Positions 50,301 through 59,382 of a stretch of DNA of 64,000 nt are shown here, piece by piece. Where the stretch lies: NCBI GenBank assembly GCA_964020975.1, contig OZ026630.1:65768513-65832512 (forward strand). The letters are read 5' to 3'. The notes under the pieces are model-generated. The model was not told where the DNA came from. It saw only the letters and a list, made by a program, of their open reading frames with translations, and searched no databases. Every line of letters starts with the position of its first letter. The first letter of the stretch is position 1. The DNA comes from Hermodice carunculata. Lineage: Eukaryota > Annelida > Polychaeta > Eunicida > Amphinomidae. Made by a program: the position numbers and the translations under genes.

Positions 50301-51874
50301 AGGAGTTGATGTGCAACAAAGCAGGGTTTCTGCCAGAGTGAAATTTTAGGGTACTCAATTACTTATATTTCACAGTGAAAAATCTGACAATGAAGATTCA
50401 TCAGGTATTTTGGGATAACATATGCTAAAATTGTACTTTTTTTATCAAAATTTTAGGGTAAGCAAAAGTACCCTTGAAAATTTTTAGGGTATGCTATTTT
50501 ACCTGTTTTACCCTCTGGCGGAAACCCTGCAAAGGCTGTTGATTTCTTTGGTGCAAATGCTGGCAAATAGTTTCCCTCCTGCCACAGGTGCCACAGCCAC
50601 CATTGACTGTACAGCGTACACGCATAGTGTGAGCCACATAATTGCACATGCTGTCTCTTTCAGAAGTTTGTCTCAAGGAATATGGACCAAGCCAAGAATA
50701 CAGGCTGGTACACACCTCTTGAACAAGGTTATTCATTTGTTCTTTAGTTTCTTTGTATGGGATAACAACAGGCCCATGGGCCTAACTGTCTGCTGACATA
50801 TAATCTCATGACATCTAATTCAATTATTTTTCAAGATATGGTACTTTCCATCTTTCACCAAATTTATCTCATAATTTCCGTCAAGTTATAGGTGGCACCA
50901 CTAGTATCCTTAGCAACCTAGATTTTAACCTATTTCACAATTGCACTAAATTTCATGAAAGTCTATCAAACATTAAGGATACTAGAGTGCACAAAATTTT
51001 GATCCATACTTATATAATACTGTATGTGGCACCACCAATATCACACTTGACCTAGATTTTCATACACAGGATAAGTCCTGAAAGTTACATGGGGCTAGCT
51101 TGAAAACTGTGGACTGTATAGTGCTCACAAGCAAAAGTTTATGGACGGACAGACATGAGTGCTCACATGAGCTCTGCAATCTTTCGTCAGTAGAGGTAAA
51201 AACCAACACTGTAACAAAATCGTTTGAAGGAAGTACAAACTACAATCGCAGACAAATATTTTTGTCTTAGGGCTTGGATGAAGTTGCCAGTAAACATGAC
51301 TCTTTAACCACAAAAACATTAATCCATATGCTGTATAATCATAATTATTTTTTAGGGATAAATACTCCAATTTTTATTCTCAAATAGAACCATCCAGGAA
51401 TATTTTACTCCAGAATTCTTTCCTTTCCACATACTAGAAGTCTGAAGCCAACCAGAGGTTCTCCTGGAAAATAATACTCAGATCATTTTGTTTTGTGGTT
51501 ACTTCATGAAATTAAACAACCAGGACTATAAATGCTTATAGAGTGCATAAACCTTTTGGAAAATGCTTACTGGTTGTCTGACATCTTGGTACACTTTGAG
51601 ACAGTTGACAAATACTGTAAATATTTATATCCCTGCCTCTTTCTCAAAATGACATACTTATGTCATTAATTTTGTCATGCAAACTATCACTGATGAACAC
51701 TGACATCTGGAATTCAGTACTGATTGACCATCATGAACATGTGCATGTGTATGCAAATGAAACTGTAAGTCAACTCACATTATGTGGACGATCTGTTGTG
51801 GTGATCAGGATCTTTGGAGTTGTCTCCCTATTGAAATATGTAGCCATCTCATCCTGGGCTTCATCAGCTCTGAC
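29259..51874 (-). CDS. RPF1: RPF1, ribosome production factor 1 (Brix domain), six exons, 5' part not seen
   Basis: RPF1 is a nucleolar Brix/IMP4-family protein that acts in 60S ribosomal subunit biogenesis. Exons (minus strand, 5' to 3'): 51874-51779, 50048-49895, 48629-48547, 43619-43441, 39042-38916 and 29300-29259. Every intron is GT-AG, the phases (0,1,0,2,0) match across each junction, and the spliced length is 681 bp. Conserved blocks include [111 protein letters not shown] (the sigma70-like motif of the superfamily) and [10 protein letters not shown] at the C-terminus. It aligns from memory with about the last two thirds of animal RPF1 (around 350 residues). The basic N-terminal third is not found in the window. 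Introns are 1.3 to 9.6 kb and full of repeats. Confidence 0.95.
29345..30290 (+). repeat. Repeat family R1, copy 3 (diverged)
   Basis: Lies in the last RPF1 intron. The head hairpin is aggactg-tga-cagtcct at 29351-29367, followed by 'ctaagctgacctt'. Body blocks such as 'accatttggacaagcttggtag' and 'ccatcaagttttcagtgaatctgg' match other R1 copies. It is more diverged than the 30.3 kb copy. Confidence 0.6.
30295..31432 (+). repeat. Repeat family R1, copy 4 (best preserved)
   Basis: The head hairpin gggctgt-gtga-acagccc is at 30298-30315. The body contains two internal repeats of the 'ttgaacaaa.ttggtagagacccaccca' and 'gtttgaagt.aatctgg' blocks. It ends in a GACGGACG-rich tract at about 31335-31405. 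Lies in the last RPF1 intron. Confidence 0.7.
32540..33715 (+). repeat. Three tandem units of about 400-440 bp, ending in GACGGACG-type tract
   Basis: The block 'cttgacctttgacctcaaaa' plus 'aggtcaaatat' and 'aataggcttctagatcac' occurs at about 32546, 32985 and 33388. Between them lies 'gtgtactatcat.tgcaatttgaaagtcctgtctcaaaa'. The array closes with 'gacagacgtacagacggacagacgg' near 33690. Many TGACCT half-sites are present. Non-coding, in the last RPF1 intron. Confidence 0.7.
34050..35360 (+). repeat. Repeat family R1, copy 5
   Basis: A C14 run (34029-34042) precedes the head hairpin aggactg-tgg-cagtcct (34055-34071). The body repeats the R1 blocks 'aatcactggag.ataaccattt' and 'gaagtg.atctggctgatggttttggag'. 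It lies in the last RPF1 intron and is diverged. Confidence 0.6.
35520..36290 (+). repeat. Four tandem units of about 160-180 bp
   Basis: Each unit contains 'tttcataaaaagttta', 'gaagctggttt', 'ggtccatcataag' and 'tttggtaaagctg...tattttttgagatat'. The 'aagctg' anchors lie near 35706, 35885, 36064 and 36218. The array is preceded by a G16 run (35445-35460) and followed by 'gacagacagacggac'. Non-coding. Confidence 0.7.
36706..38222 (+). repeat. Repeat family R2, copy 1, with terminal hairpins
   Basis: Left end: hairpin gtattgc-aga-gcaatac at 36718-36734, then 'atagtccccc'. Right end: GACGGACGG tract, 'ggtgcaaacctatagtccccc' and hairpin tagtccccc...gggggacta at 38193-38221. Between them are eight units with TGACCT(AG)TGACCT boxes at 36994, 37138, 37284, 37432, 37577, 37724, 37876 and 38024, a mean spacing of 147 bp. 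Near-identical to 46710-47980 but with about 225 bp more near the left end. Non-coding; element class unknown. Confidence 0.8.
38916..39042 (-). CDS. RPF1: RPF1 exon e
   Basis: 127 bp, entering in phase 2. Its first G completes Arg, then [30 protein letters not shown] and [12 protein letters not shown] follow. Acceptor TTGGCAG, donor GTAATT. It carries the sigma70-like GPRFTLKL motif of Brix proteins. Confidence 0.96.
39213..39528. repeat. 316-bp unit bounded by 42-bp inverted repeats
   Basis: 39213-39254 (gaaatttttagtaattttgg and onward to cttacctc) and 39487-39528 are inverted copies with only about two differences over 42 bp. It could be a MITE, or the terminal inverted repeat region of the DIRS-like fossil to its right, since DIRS elements have inverted terminal repeats. 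The 'gaggtaagt' at the inner side of the right arm resembles a splice donor. Confidence 0.6.
39529..41129. other. Unassigned, possibly part of the DIRS-like fossil
   Basis: This is less AT-rich than its surroundings, with short open segments on both strands. A Cys-containing stretch near 40466-40560 on the plus strand is gag-like in composition only. Nothing here is firmly recognised. It lies in the RPF1 intron between exons e and d. Confidence 0.3.
41130..42360 (-). mobile_element. DIRS-like retroelement fossil (RT end and RNase H region), broken
   Basis: The minus strand carries the end of a reverse transcriptase and the RNase H region in the manner of DIRS tyrosine-recombinase retroelements. 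Seen in order: [44 protein letters not shown], and then [16 protein letters not shown] followed by [19 protein letters not shown]. The element is broken in several places and incomplete; neither a methyltransferase nor a recombinase was recognised. It lies inside an RPF1 intron in the same orientation as the gene. Age is moderate, judged from the number of breaks. Confidence 0.8.
43090..43412 (+). repeat. R2-related repeat end with hairpin
   Basis: The segment 'ctgtgaccttgaaaatatgttaaggtca', then 'gaaggacggacgcaccgaaggatgg', then 'tatgtccccatatgccacc' and 'ggtggcgggggacaata' has the same plan as the R2 right end: a GGACGGAC tract followed by a terminal hairpin of C- and G-runs. The sequences are only distantly similar. 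Confidence 0.5.
43441..43619 (-). CDS. RPF1: RPF1 exon d
   Basis: 179 bp, phase 0 to 2. It encodes [39 protein letters not shown] and [19 protein letters not shown]. Acceptor TTTTGCAG, donor GTGAGA. It contains the best conserved part of the family. Confidence 0.96.
43741..43783. repeat. C15 run and (CA)n microsatellite
   Basis: A run of about 15 C (43743-43757) is followed by about 11 CA dinucleotides. Lies in the RPF1 intron before exon d on the minus strand. Confidence 0.9.
43790..46705. other. RPF1 intron with diverged 'gaccttga...caaggtca' repeats
   Basis: No exon recognised. Boxes of 'gtgacctt(g)...aggtcaaggtcac' recur at about 44500, 45070, 45220, 45790, 45920 and 46000. A GC-rich stretch occupies 46130-46250, with palindromic 'ggcagtgcccctag'. 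A short (AT)n lies at 45518-45538. Confidence 0.45.
46710..47980 (+). repeat. Repeat family R2, copy 2, with terminal hairpins
   Basis: Same orientation as copy 1, 10 kb away. Left hairpin at 46719-46735, right hairpin at 47950-47978. The sequence is nearly identical over about 1.1 kb, unit by unit, but it lacks about 225 bp after 'gacctagatg' and has a shorter GACGGACG tract. The high identity means either recent transposition or duplication. Lies in the RPF1 intron between exons d and c. Confidence 0.8.
48547..48629 (-). CDS. RPF1: RPF1 exon c
   Basis: 83 bp. With one base from the previous exon it encodes [18 protein letters not shown] and [10 protein letters not shown]. Acceptor GACACAG, donor GTAAGT. 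It is too short to stand out as an open frame and was found by searching for the missing Brix segment. Confidence 0.95.
48858..48990 (+). repeat. Tigger/pogo-like left terminus
   Basis: TA followed by cagcagtccgtcttgaac and 'aacccctcctatgagcaac' aligns with the left end of the Tigger at 59383 (gagtagtacctgtcttcaac, gacccctttcatgagcaac). A subterminal 'tatgaaagaccacctg' is also shared. The right end is not located. Confidence 0.5.
49895..50048 (-). CDS. RPF1: RPF1 exon b
   Basis: 154 bp, enters in phase 0 and leaves in phase 1. It encodes [20 protein letters not shown] through [12 protein letters not shown]. Acceptor TTTGCAG, donor GTATCC. The last base supplies the first base of an Asn codon completed by the next exon. 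Confidence 0.95.
50317..50534. mobile_element. 218-bp MITE with 22-bp terminal inverted repeats
   Basis: The left arm 50317-50338 reads caaagcagggtttctgccag and ends ag. The right arm 50513-50534 is its inverted copy with two mismatches. The interior is AT-rich with three 'attttagggta' direct repeats. It lies in the RPF1 intron between exons b and a. The target duplication is not clear, so the superfamily is undetermined. Confidence 0.7.
50820..51210 (-). repeat. Repeat family R3, inverted copy
   Basis: Read on the minus strand it matches 4580-4900 block by block: 'gcagagctcatgtgagcact', 'aaacttttgcttgtgagc', 'ctatacagtccacagttttc', 'tgtaactttcaggactta', 'gtgtatgaaaatctagg' and 'aatgtttgatagactttcat'. 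Lies in the RPF1 intron between exons b and a. Confidence 0.75.
51779..51874 (-). CDS. RPF1: RPF1 exon a (first exon seen)
   Basis: 96 bp, phase 0 at both ends. It encodes [20 protein letters not shown] and [12 protein letters not shown], the start of the Brix domain. Acceptor GTGCAG, donor GTGAGT. An upstream exon must exist because there is no start codon in frame and the homologous protein continues N-terminally. Confidence 0.93.
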
Positions 51875-54400
51875 CTGCACAACACAGAGGACACAGACAA
51901 TTTTCAAACATTGTACACCATACGCCTTTACTATTTCCATTCAACACCACTTTCTTCGTAAAGTAAATTAAGTATCAAGCACCAAAGCAAATGATATTTA
52001 ACAACTGACAATTTTGGCTAGTTTATATCGATGAAAGAGCTCTGCTTTACTCGATTTGTGTTCCAAATACCTTCAATTTGACCATTTTGCTGTTCAGGCC
52101 AGCTTCCTCTATGGATCCCACCTATCAGCATTAGACATACATGTTACAATAACAAATCATGTTCATGTAGAATATGGATAATTTTAGGCCCACTGGTGCC
52201 ATTAGCCAAATGCTGATATTACATTCATTTGGTTAAAGAAATTTCCAAATGGCTAATTTATTATAACATGAATTACATTTATACAAGTATAAGTTCACAT
52301 TCTGCAATGTTTTCTTTCATTTTTTGCTTTGGCTACAAATTTTGAAGGCCTAGATCTGTCCCTGTAATATTTCCCATTACCACCAGTTATCTTCACCCCA
52401 CCCCATTTCCCCAAACACTGTAAGATCAAAACTCACAAGTAACAAGAACCCCCTCTGAAGACTTCAATGCACACACTCTTGTTAACCATTTCCATGTTAG
52501 AATGAATAAAACACTGGAAATTGAGAGTGCAACATGTTCTTGCATGTTGTAGTGAAAGAGAGGCTGCCATGTAAATGCCTGTGAACTCCGATTCAACAAG
52601 AATAATCAAGGAAGTACAAAGTAACAACACATTACTGCATCAATGTATATTTGATGAAACATCTTACATATTTTGATTCCATTCTATTATACATGCTACA
52701 TGTATGTGTGTAAGTTTGTTCCTGTTTTTTCATCTATTATTCATATTTATCTGTTATTCATACTGTGGTGATTTGAGCTATCTTCCCTCCACAGAGCAGG
52801 ATTCTGCAATTAAGTTCACTCAAAGTGTGTTTCAGCTGTACTCTAGTTGTGCTTAAAGTGATTTCTTCTAAGTTCAAATGCAAGAAGCCCATTTATGTGT
52901 TGCTGAAATATTCCCATTAAAATAAAACACAATAAGTATACATGTGGAAATAAAATTGTATCATATTTTCACACTAACTACCAGAAGCACTGATGTAGGT
53001 TGCATAATCAACTGCAATTAAAATGCAATCAGAGATTTCTGGATCCAGTCCCCTCCCCCTGCCCTCATCCCAGAACGTGGCGGGACAGATGGCCAGAGAA
53101 AATGATGGACAGACAGACAAAATGGAGCCTGTGCCATATGAAATCTTTCAACTTAAAATTGCCCTTATGGGGAATTATTTTTCCTGTGCAATATAAAAGC
53201 CCTCCCTCAAAAATTTCTTAAGTTAAGAGTGCAGAAAAATTGTGGACAAACTGACAGCTCTAAGAAACTGAACATCTCCAGTATTTTCATTAGACTTTTC
53301 TCCAAGGAGTCAAAATACCCTTTCACACTAATTTCAGGGGGTCAAGGGGGAGAGAAGAGATGCTTGCTGCGAGCGCCAAAGGCGAAAAGCTGAGCCGGGG
53401 GTGGGGGTGGGGGGTGGGAATACACTCGACACGCTCTGCATTTTTAATTTTAATTCAATCAGCCAAAAAGAAAATAACTTTGTTTTGCTGTTGTAGTATT
53501 TGTGTATATTATAATCACATGTATTTGTAAAATAAAATATTTGTAGTTGCTCACAAGGTCACTGAGGGACACAAATATTAATTCATTCTACATGCCACTG
53601 TGTTCAAGAATAGATGAAATTCTGAATGATTCAAAATCAAGTGTACATGTCAGACCAAGGAGGATAGAGAGAGAGGAGGGAAGTCTCTGGGCTTCAAACA
53701 ACTTTGTTTGGAATAAAAAGTGTCGTAATCCAATTAACAATTTTGCTTTGATCCTACTTGATGGGTCTCGGTAATTACAGAGATCGCTATCAGTGGCCGG
53801 CTGATCCTCTTTGCAATACGGAAGTTTTTGCTGGTGCGCCCATGGCCCACACCGCGGTTGACCCTTAGCCACACTCCTGAAGACATGCCTTCTGGAAGTT
53901 AAAGCCTGTGTCCATGCAAAAGCGGGGATTTTTAGAATTCAACGGAAGAAAGTTGTGTGTGGTGGAAAGTTTGAAACTGCTGACCAATTTTCGAACAATT
54001 TGGTACCAAACACGGTGAGTTGAGCTTTCCTGTTGCGATATCATAACCTGAAAACTATATTTGTTTGGACAATTTATTGTCAGAATTCATTTTATATGCA
54101 AGTTTGTAAAAATAAGCGCCAAACATACCTCTAAACTGTAACCAATGTTCGATAGCAAGGATTATTACACGTCAATATGGCGTTTGTATTTTGAAGTCCG
54201 TGGAACGCAATGTTAAAAAATAAGGACTTTTACCCGGTGTTTCGGATAGTTGATCTCCTCGACCGGAAATTAATGGAAGTAGCATTTTATCACTCACGTA
54301 TAAGGAATATATAAGTAATTGTTATCCATTGTTTTGTTACTTAATCATTCCATCATTCATGTATCATCTCATATGATATTATCACTGCATATCAGTTGAT
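51875..54400. other. Region upstream of RPF1 exon a; no further exon recognised
   Basis: The RPF1 N-terminal exons were sought here on the minus strand and not found. A G-rich stretch lies at 53396-53420. On the plus strand a good splice donor (GTGAGT at 54015-54020) ends a GC-richer segment and could belong to a 5' UTR exon of the plus-strand P-like gene. This is speculative. Confidence 0.4.
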
Positions 54401-54469
54401 TCATTTAGTAGACCAGTTTCTGGGGTGAGAATTAGGACCAAATGTGAGAATATCATATTATTTTCTGCA

Positions 54470-55800
54470 AATTACCAGCATACAAACACCAAGTTCCACT
54501 GTCAAAGAAAGGCCATATTTGTGTACTCAGTGAAAATAAAGGCAACTAAGCCCAATTATGGTCTGGTTCTGAAAGAAATTTCTTCTGTCCTTGCATTCTG
54601 TGAAATAAAGTTATCTATGCCCAACATGATTCCAATTCTTCTGCCTTATTCCAACTGATGCCCGTCTTTTTATCATTCACCACAATCTGGAGTCAAGATA
54701 TAGATGAATAAGATTGCTGGACAAGTTTTCAATTCAAGAATATATATATATATATATATATAAACCAGCTACATCATAATTCATACACAAAAAAATGTCA
54801 CTGCTTCAAAAATTGTTGTGCATGATTCAGAGCTGGTAAAATGAGCTGGTCAGTTGTGAAACGCATCATTTTTTTGTCTCTGGTTCCCTTGCATATGATG
54901 GTCCCAGATAGAACATGTAGAATGTAAAATCCATGCGCCAAGAGGGCACCACTTTGTTTCTGAGTCTCTGCACTTTGGCATCAACATGGCCAGTTTATAA
55001 CATTGTAACCCGAAACTTAATATTTGTACAACATGTTTGAGGTTGAAATCAAGTCCCAATGTTTGATTTATTCCAACAAGGAGGACAGAGACACACACAC
55101 CACGTTTCACTGTCAAAAAAAAAGACCATCTCTTCATTTGTGTGCTCAGTGAAAATAAAGGCAACTAAGCCCAATTATGTTCTTGTTCTGTGAAAAAAAA
55201 CAAAAAAAAAACTCTTCTGTCCTTTCATTCCAAGAAATAACAGTACATATGCCCAACATAATTTCAACTCTTCTGCCCTATGTCAACTGATGCCCATCTT
55301 TTTAATATTCATCACAATCTGGATCCAGATATTATTCTTATTATTATTAAATCTTTATTTCGTACAAATGTCGTAGTACATCCAGAAGAAAAAAAAGCAA
55401 AAGAGAGAACACTACTCAAAGGTCAATACAAAAAAATATTACTGGATAAATTTTCAATATCAGATTTTTAAAAAAGAACCAGATATATCATAATTCGAAT
55501 TATTTTATTCAAATGGAAATATCTGTACTTCTAAAATTGTTGAACATGATTCAGTACTGCTAAATAAGCTGTTCAGTTGTAAAGCATGAGTTTCTTTGTC
55601 TCTGTTTCACTTGCATGTGATGGTCCCAGAGAATATAAATTCCATGTACATGTGCCAAGAGACCACCAAATGATATGCGAGTCTCTGCACCTTGGTATCA
55701 ACATGGCCAGTTTATGACATTGTAAACCACAACTTATTATTTGTTCAACATTATCAAGGTTGAAGAGAAACACCAGTGTTTTATTCTTATTCCTTGAATT
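54470..55800 (+). repeat. Tandem duplication, unit about 620-700 bp
   Basis: 'aggcaactaagcccaattatg' lies at 54538 and 55159. Other paired blocks are 'actgatgcccgtctttttat' / 'actgatgcccatctttttaa', 'catgattcag', 'gcatgtgatggtcccaga' and 'ctctgcac.ttgg.atcaacatggccag'. Unit 2 carries an extra piece around 55335-55435. Non-coding, just upstream of the P-like gene. Confidence 0.7.
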
Positions 55801-57288
55801 TTGCAATATATATTCAACAAGGCCCAAAAGGTTGGGCCTATGTCCTATCAGATAATATGTGAGCATCTATTATGTGATGTGAAATTGATAATGTATTTTT
55901 TTTTCTTTTACAGTTTTGCTTCTGATGTTCATCACATAGAAGGTATCCTCACTGACACACCATGGGGTGTGAGGAAATATGTAGATTATGCCTGAAGGCT
56001 CCTACCACCAACAGACTGAGCTCCGATCAGAAAGTACAGTGTACAGAACAACATATTGGAATATGTTGGTAGGTTTAGCTAGTATATTTGCAGTTGTAAG
56101 AAAAAATAATAAATAAATGAAAATTAAGAAATAAAATAGCAATTATTGGAAAAAATCTTGCCATGAATAGGAATATGTGATGGTGATTTAGTTAGAGAAA
56201 TGCATGCGACTTTTTTCATTATACATCAGTTCTTGTTTGTATTATATGATTGTAATTGTCCCGCTTGAAGATTTCTCGCTCTTCCCTCCTTGGTTGTAGG
56301 AATGAGAGTAAATTACATATGTACTTGTGTAAGATGGGCCTATATGTAGCTGGAGATTCACTGATGTACACAATTCATTGACATTCTTCAAAACCTAAAT
56401 GAGAACGAAAATCAAATTCAAACAATAGTGAACCTTTTTCCTTCAAAATTGAGATTTTTAAAACCCTTCATCTTAAAGTTTAGTGAAAAAAAAAACAATA
56501 TGACAGAAAAAAAATTTTGCTTCCAAGTTAAATTTTTCCTTATCACGCATATTGAATATGTGTAATTTATGTTTTTTCAGGTGTAGATGTCTCTACGGAC
56601 TGTCCATGTCAGCCAGTAAATAACTGCAGAGCCTGCCAGTTGAAACTAAAGACGGAGAGCAAAAATAAAAACAGAAAAATGAGGGGCAAAGTGAACTGGG
56701 ACATTCCCCAGTTAGTGTGTTCATGTGATCAGAAAGAAACAGTTCTGTCATCCAAGGAAATGGAAGGTACACTTTCCATTATCCAAGAAAGTATAGTCAA
56801 AGACACAAACACCCTCCATGTACAGAGCAGGCCAGCATGTGCACCAGAGGCCACCGCATTGAGCCTGACTGTACAAAAGCACATAAGAGAAAGAACTTAA
56901 GTTCATTCTTAGAAAACATGAGAGACATTGCAAAGGAATATGGCTTCAGTGATAATGCATTGTACTTCTCACAGAGCTATTTTTGTAATGTTGATGCCTG
57001 GAGTTGGTGATGTACTGTACAAAGTGGTGACCAGTACTGACTTTACATGGGAGATCTATTTTCAGGACATATCAGTTGAAAAGTCAATACCATTGCTACA
57101 TCAGATTCCAACCATATTGGACACATGTGACACCAAAGCCTTACTCTTTAGGTTGACAAGTAGCAACATTTGTTGTGGCAATATGTATTTCCATGCTATT
57201 GTGAATAACTCACTGCAGAGTTGCAATAAAGCAATTTACACTGGGCTAGGCCGAAACTGGCGAGAGAAGCCCAACTACTTTCCAACAA

Positions 57289-57331
57289 CAGTCTGACCGG
57301 TTTCGTCACCTCTGTGACTCATCAAAGACTG
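57289..57331 (-). ncRNA. Hammerhead-ribozyme-like motif of the Penelope-like element
   Basis: Minus strand, in order: stem I CAGTCT, the core TTGATGA, then G-free stem II GTCAC-AGAG-GTGAC, core GAAA, the self-complementary stem III ACCGGT followed by C (cleavage site GTC), and stem I closing strand AGACTG. All three stems pair perfectly. The core differs from the consensus CUGAUGA box at one position. The very short palindromic stem III is the form known from Penelope-like elements and retrozymes, where a dimer cleaves. Confidence 0.75.
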
Positions 57332-58574
57332 AGGTTAACAGCTCCCAGTACGTGCTTATATACCAGGGTGTAACGTACGTTGCTTACATTGCACGTTATT
57401 GCACGTATGTAAATCTGTACGTGTAGGTATGGCCATGCCTAGTCGAGCTGACGTTGCATGGTTCCCTGTAGTTAAGCATTGTACTACAAGGGCCGAATGA
57501 CATGACACAAGTGTGTCAAGTCAGACACCCAATGACCATCGGTCATGAATTGCAGGTAACTGTGTCCCGAAACAGCAATGGTCTACAATTAAGGGGTAAC
57601 TTTGGGAGCCATTAACTTATAAAAACACTGTGTTTCATAAGTAAAGAGGGTGTTAGTAGGCAGATGAACTTGAACAATAAAAATTTAGCATATGACTGAA
57701 CTATGAGTTCCTCTGCCCATAACATTGAGGCTGAAAGGTTCTGTGGTACGTAATTGGGGAATCCAATGTGATTCCCCGACCAGTCTAAGCTTGAGAGTCT
57801 TCTCTAACCCTGGTGGTGTGCGTATGTGTTCCAAGATTTGAATTTTCAAGTCCAGAACTTCATGATAAGGGAGTCTGAAATGTCTCCCTAATGGTTGAGT
57901 CATGTCTTTCTTAGCTATGTAATAGAAGTGCTCCTGCATTCTATCCATTAAGGTCCGTCCTGTTTGGCCTACATATTGCTTGTCGCAACCTTTACAAGTG
58001 ATCAGGTAGACCAAGTTGTTATGTTTGCAGGAGCCTCCTACAGGGGTTTTGTATGAACGCCCTGTCTGCCAGTGGGTACTTGTTGACGTGCCCCTTGTAT
58101 CCATCTTGGGGAAATACCTGCAACTGGGGGTGTTACAGGGGTTGCTATCCACTGTGCCAGACACTGCTGGCAAAATGTTAGGTGGTGGGGGATATCTAAG
58201 TCTCGAGTTCACCAGGTCATCTTAAAGATTCCTGGCTCGTCCGAAACCTAAGACCACTTCTTTATTCTCCAGTGTTTGTGCACTCCTGGAGGCTCGTATA
58301 GTGCCCCAGTTCCTTTGGATGATTTCTTTCAAAGGTGGCAGTGCTGGGTTATACTTAGTGATGAGAAACAGTTTGTCTGTTTCAATGGTACTTGCTGGCC
58401 TGGCTGGTGACAGGAGAGATTCTCTGTCTAAGAGACTTACATTTTGTAGTGTGTCTCTCAGGGTATGAGACGGATATCCTCGTGCTTCACAGAAATTGAG
58501 GATTTTTGAAGCATTGGTTTCAAAACCCTCAGTTCGGGTGCAAATTCTTTTGACCCGTAACAGCTGTCCATGTG

Positions 58575-58596
58575 CCCCCCCCCCCCCCCCCCCCCC
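58575..58596. repeat. C22 homopolymer inside the Penelope-like element
   Basis: A run of 22 C (G on the coding strand) lies just after the HPKHCK codons of the PLE. Confidence 0.9.
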
Positions 58597-59382
58597 GTTT
58601 ACAGTGCTTTGGGTGGGCTGATCTGTAGTGAAGATATGTGTGTGTATCTGTCGGTTTTGTGTATAGGGTGGTATATGCCTTCCTATCTTGTCCTATTTTG
58701 ACAACTGTGTCAAGAAATGTGATCTCTGTGTCGGAGAAAAAAAAAAGAGTTGCAATAAAGACTTGTTGGATAAACAGAAGAAGAAAATTGGATATGTGCA
58801 TAAAGATTGTGTGAGAAGTGTAAATTGTGAACTTTTAATCATTGACACAAGGATTGGTGCAGTCTGTACCGCATGCATTAGCAACAATTTTAGAGGAAAT
58901 GTGCATGGCAGAGAAAGTTATTTGAAATCAAATCCAAGTACAGATCCCGAAAAAAGAATACATCCCAGTTCACATGTCACTTACAAGCATCTGACAGATG
59001 TTGAAAAAAAAAGCAAAGACTTGGAAATCTGAGCAACATAGTGCAAAAGATGGACAAGCGCATAAATCGGCTACGCCATTGTGTGAACCAGATGGTGACA
59101 AAAGAAGCGTTTACCATCACGGAAGAACAACACAGACTACTGCAGAAAACTATGGAAGCCACCACACCTGATGTTAGGGGCCAGTGGCCTAGTGACTCTC
59201 TACAGAGTGCATTGTGGGCACAGCAGGCAAAGCGTGACAAAGTAAAAAATGCTAGAGGTATGTGTTGGCACCCAGAAATCATTAAGTGGTGTATTTCCAT
59301 TGTTGCCAAAAGCCCAGCAGCATACAGGCAGCTTGCAGTCTGGCTCCTTATACCTGCCACATGAAAAGACACTTAAGTCATA

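Larger units (their letters stand above)
57232..58745 (-). mobile_element. Penelope-like element, 5'-truncated, inserted in the P-like gene
   Basis: It is flanked by a 15-bp target duplication, agagttgcaataaag, at 57217-57231 and 58746-58760. The minus strand encodes the last part of the RT (ITFLDTVVKIGQD, YTKPTDTHTYLHYRSAHPKH, about 58730-58600) and then, after a G-tract, VKRICTRTEGFET and further PLE linker. The GIY-YIG nuclease follows at 58060-57900: LVYLITCKGCDKQYVGQTGR. PLEs use this RT and nuclease for target-primed insertion. A hammerhead-like motif lies in the 3' region. The core RT palm is absent, so the copy is dead on arrival. Confidence 0.85.

Noticed and set aside
52070-52121. 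A 51-bp minus-strand segment bounded by TAG and GTATTT that would splice in phase to RPF1 exon a
   Set aside because: Its translation (VGSIEEAGLNSKMVKLK) does not resemble the RPF1 sequence expected before this exon.
53588-53872. Minus-strand open frame starting MAKGQPRCG, considered as the RPF1 first exon
   Set aside because: It lacks the basic, Lys-rich region and the conserved KTIENxR/DExxVxxDDEE stretch of RPF1 N-termini, and no donor was found.
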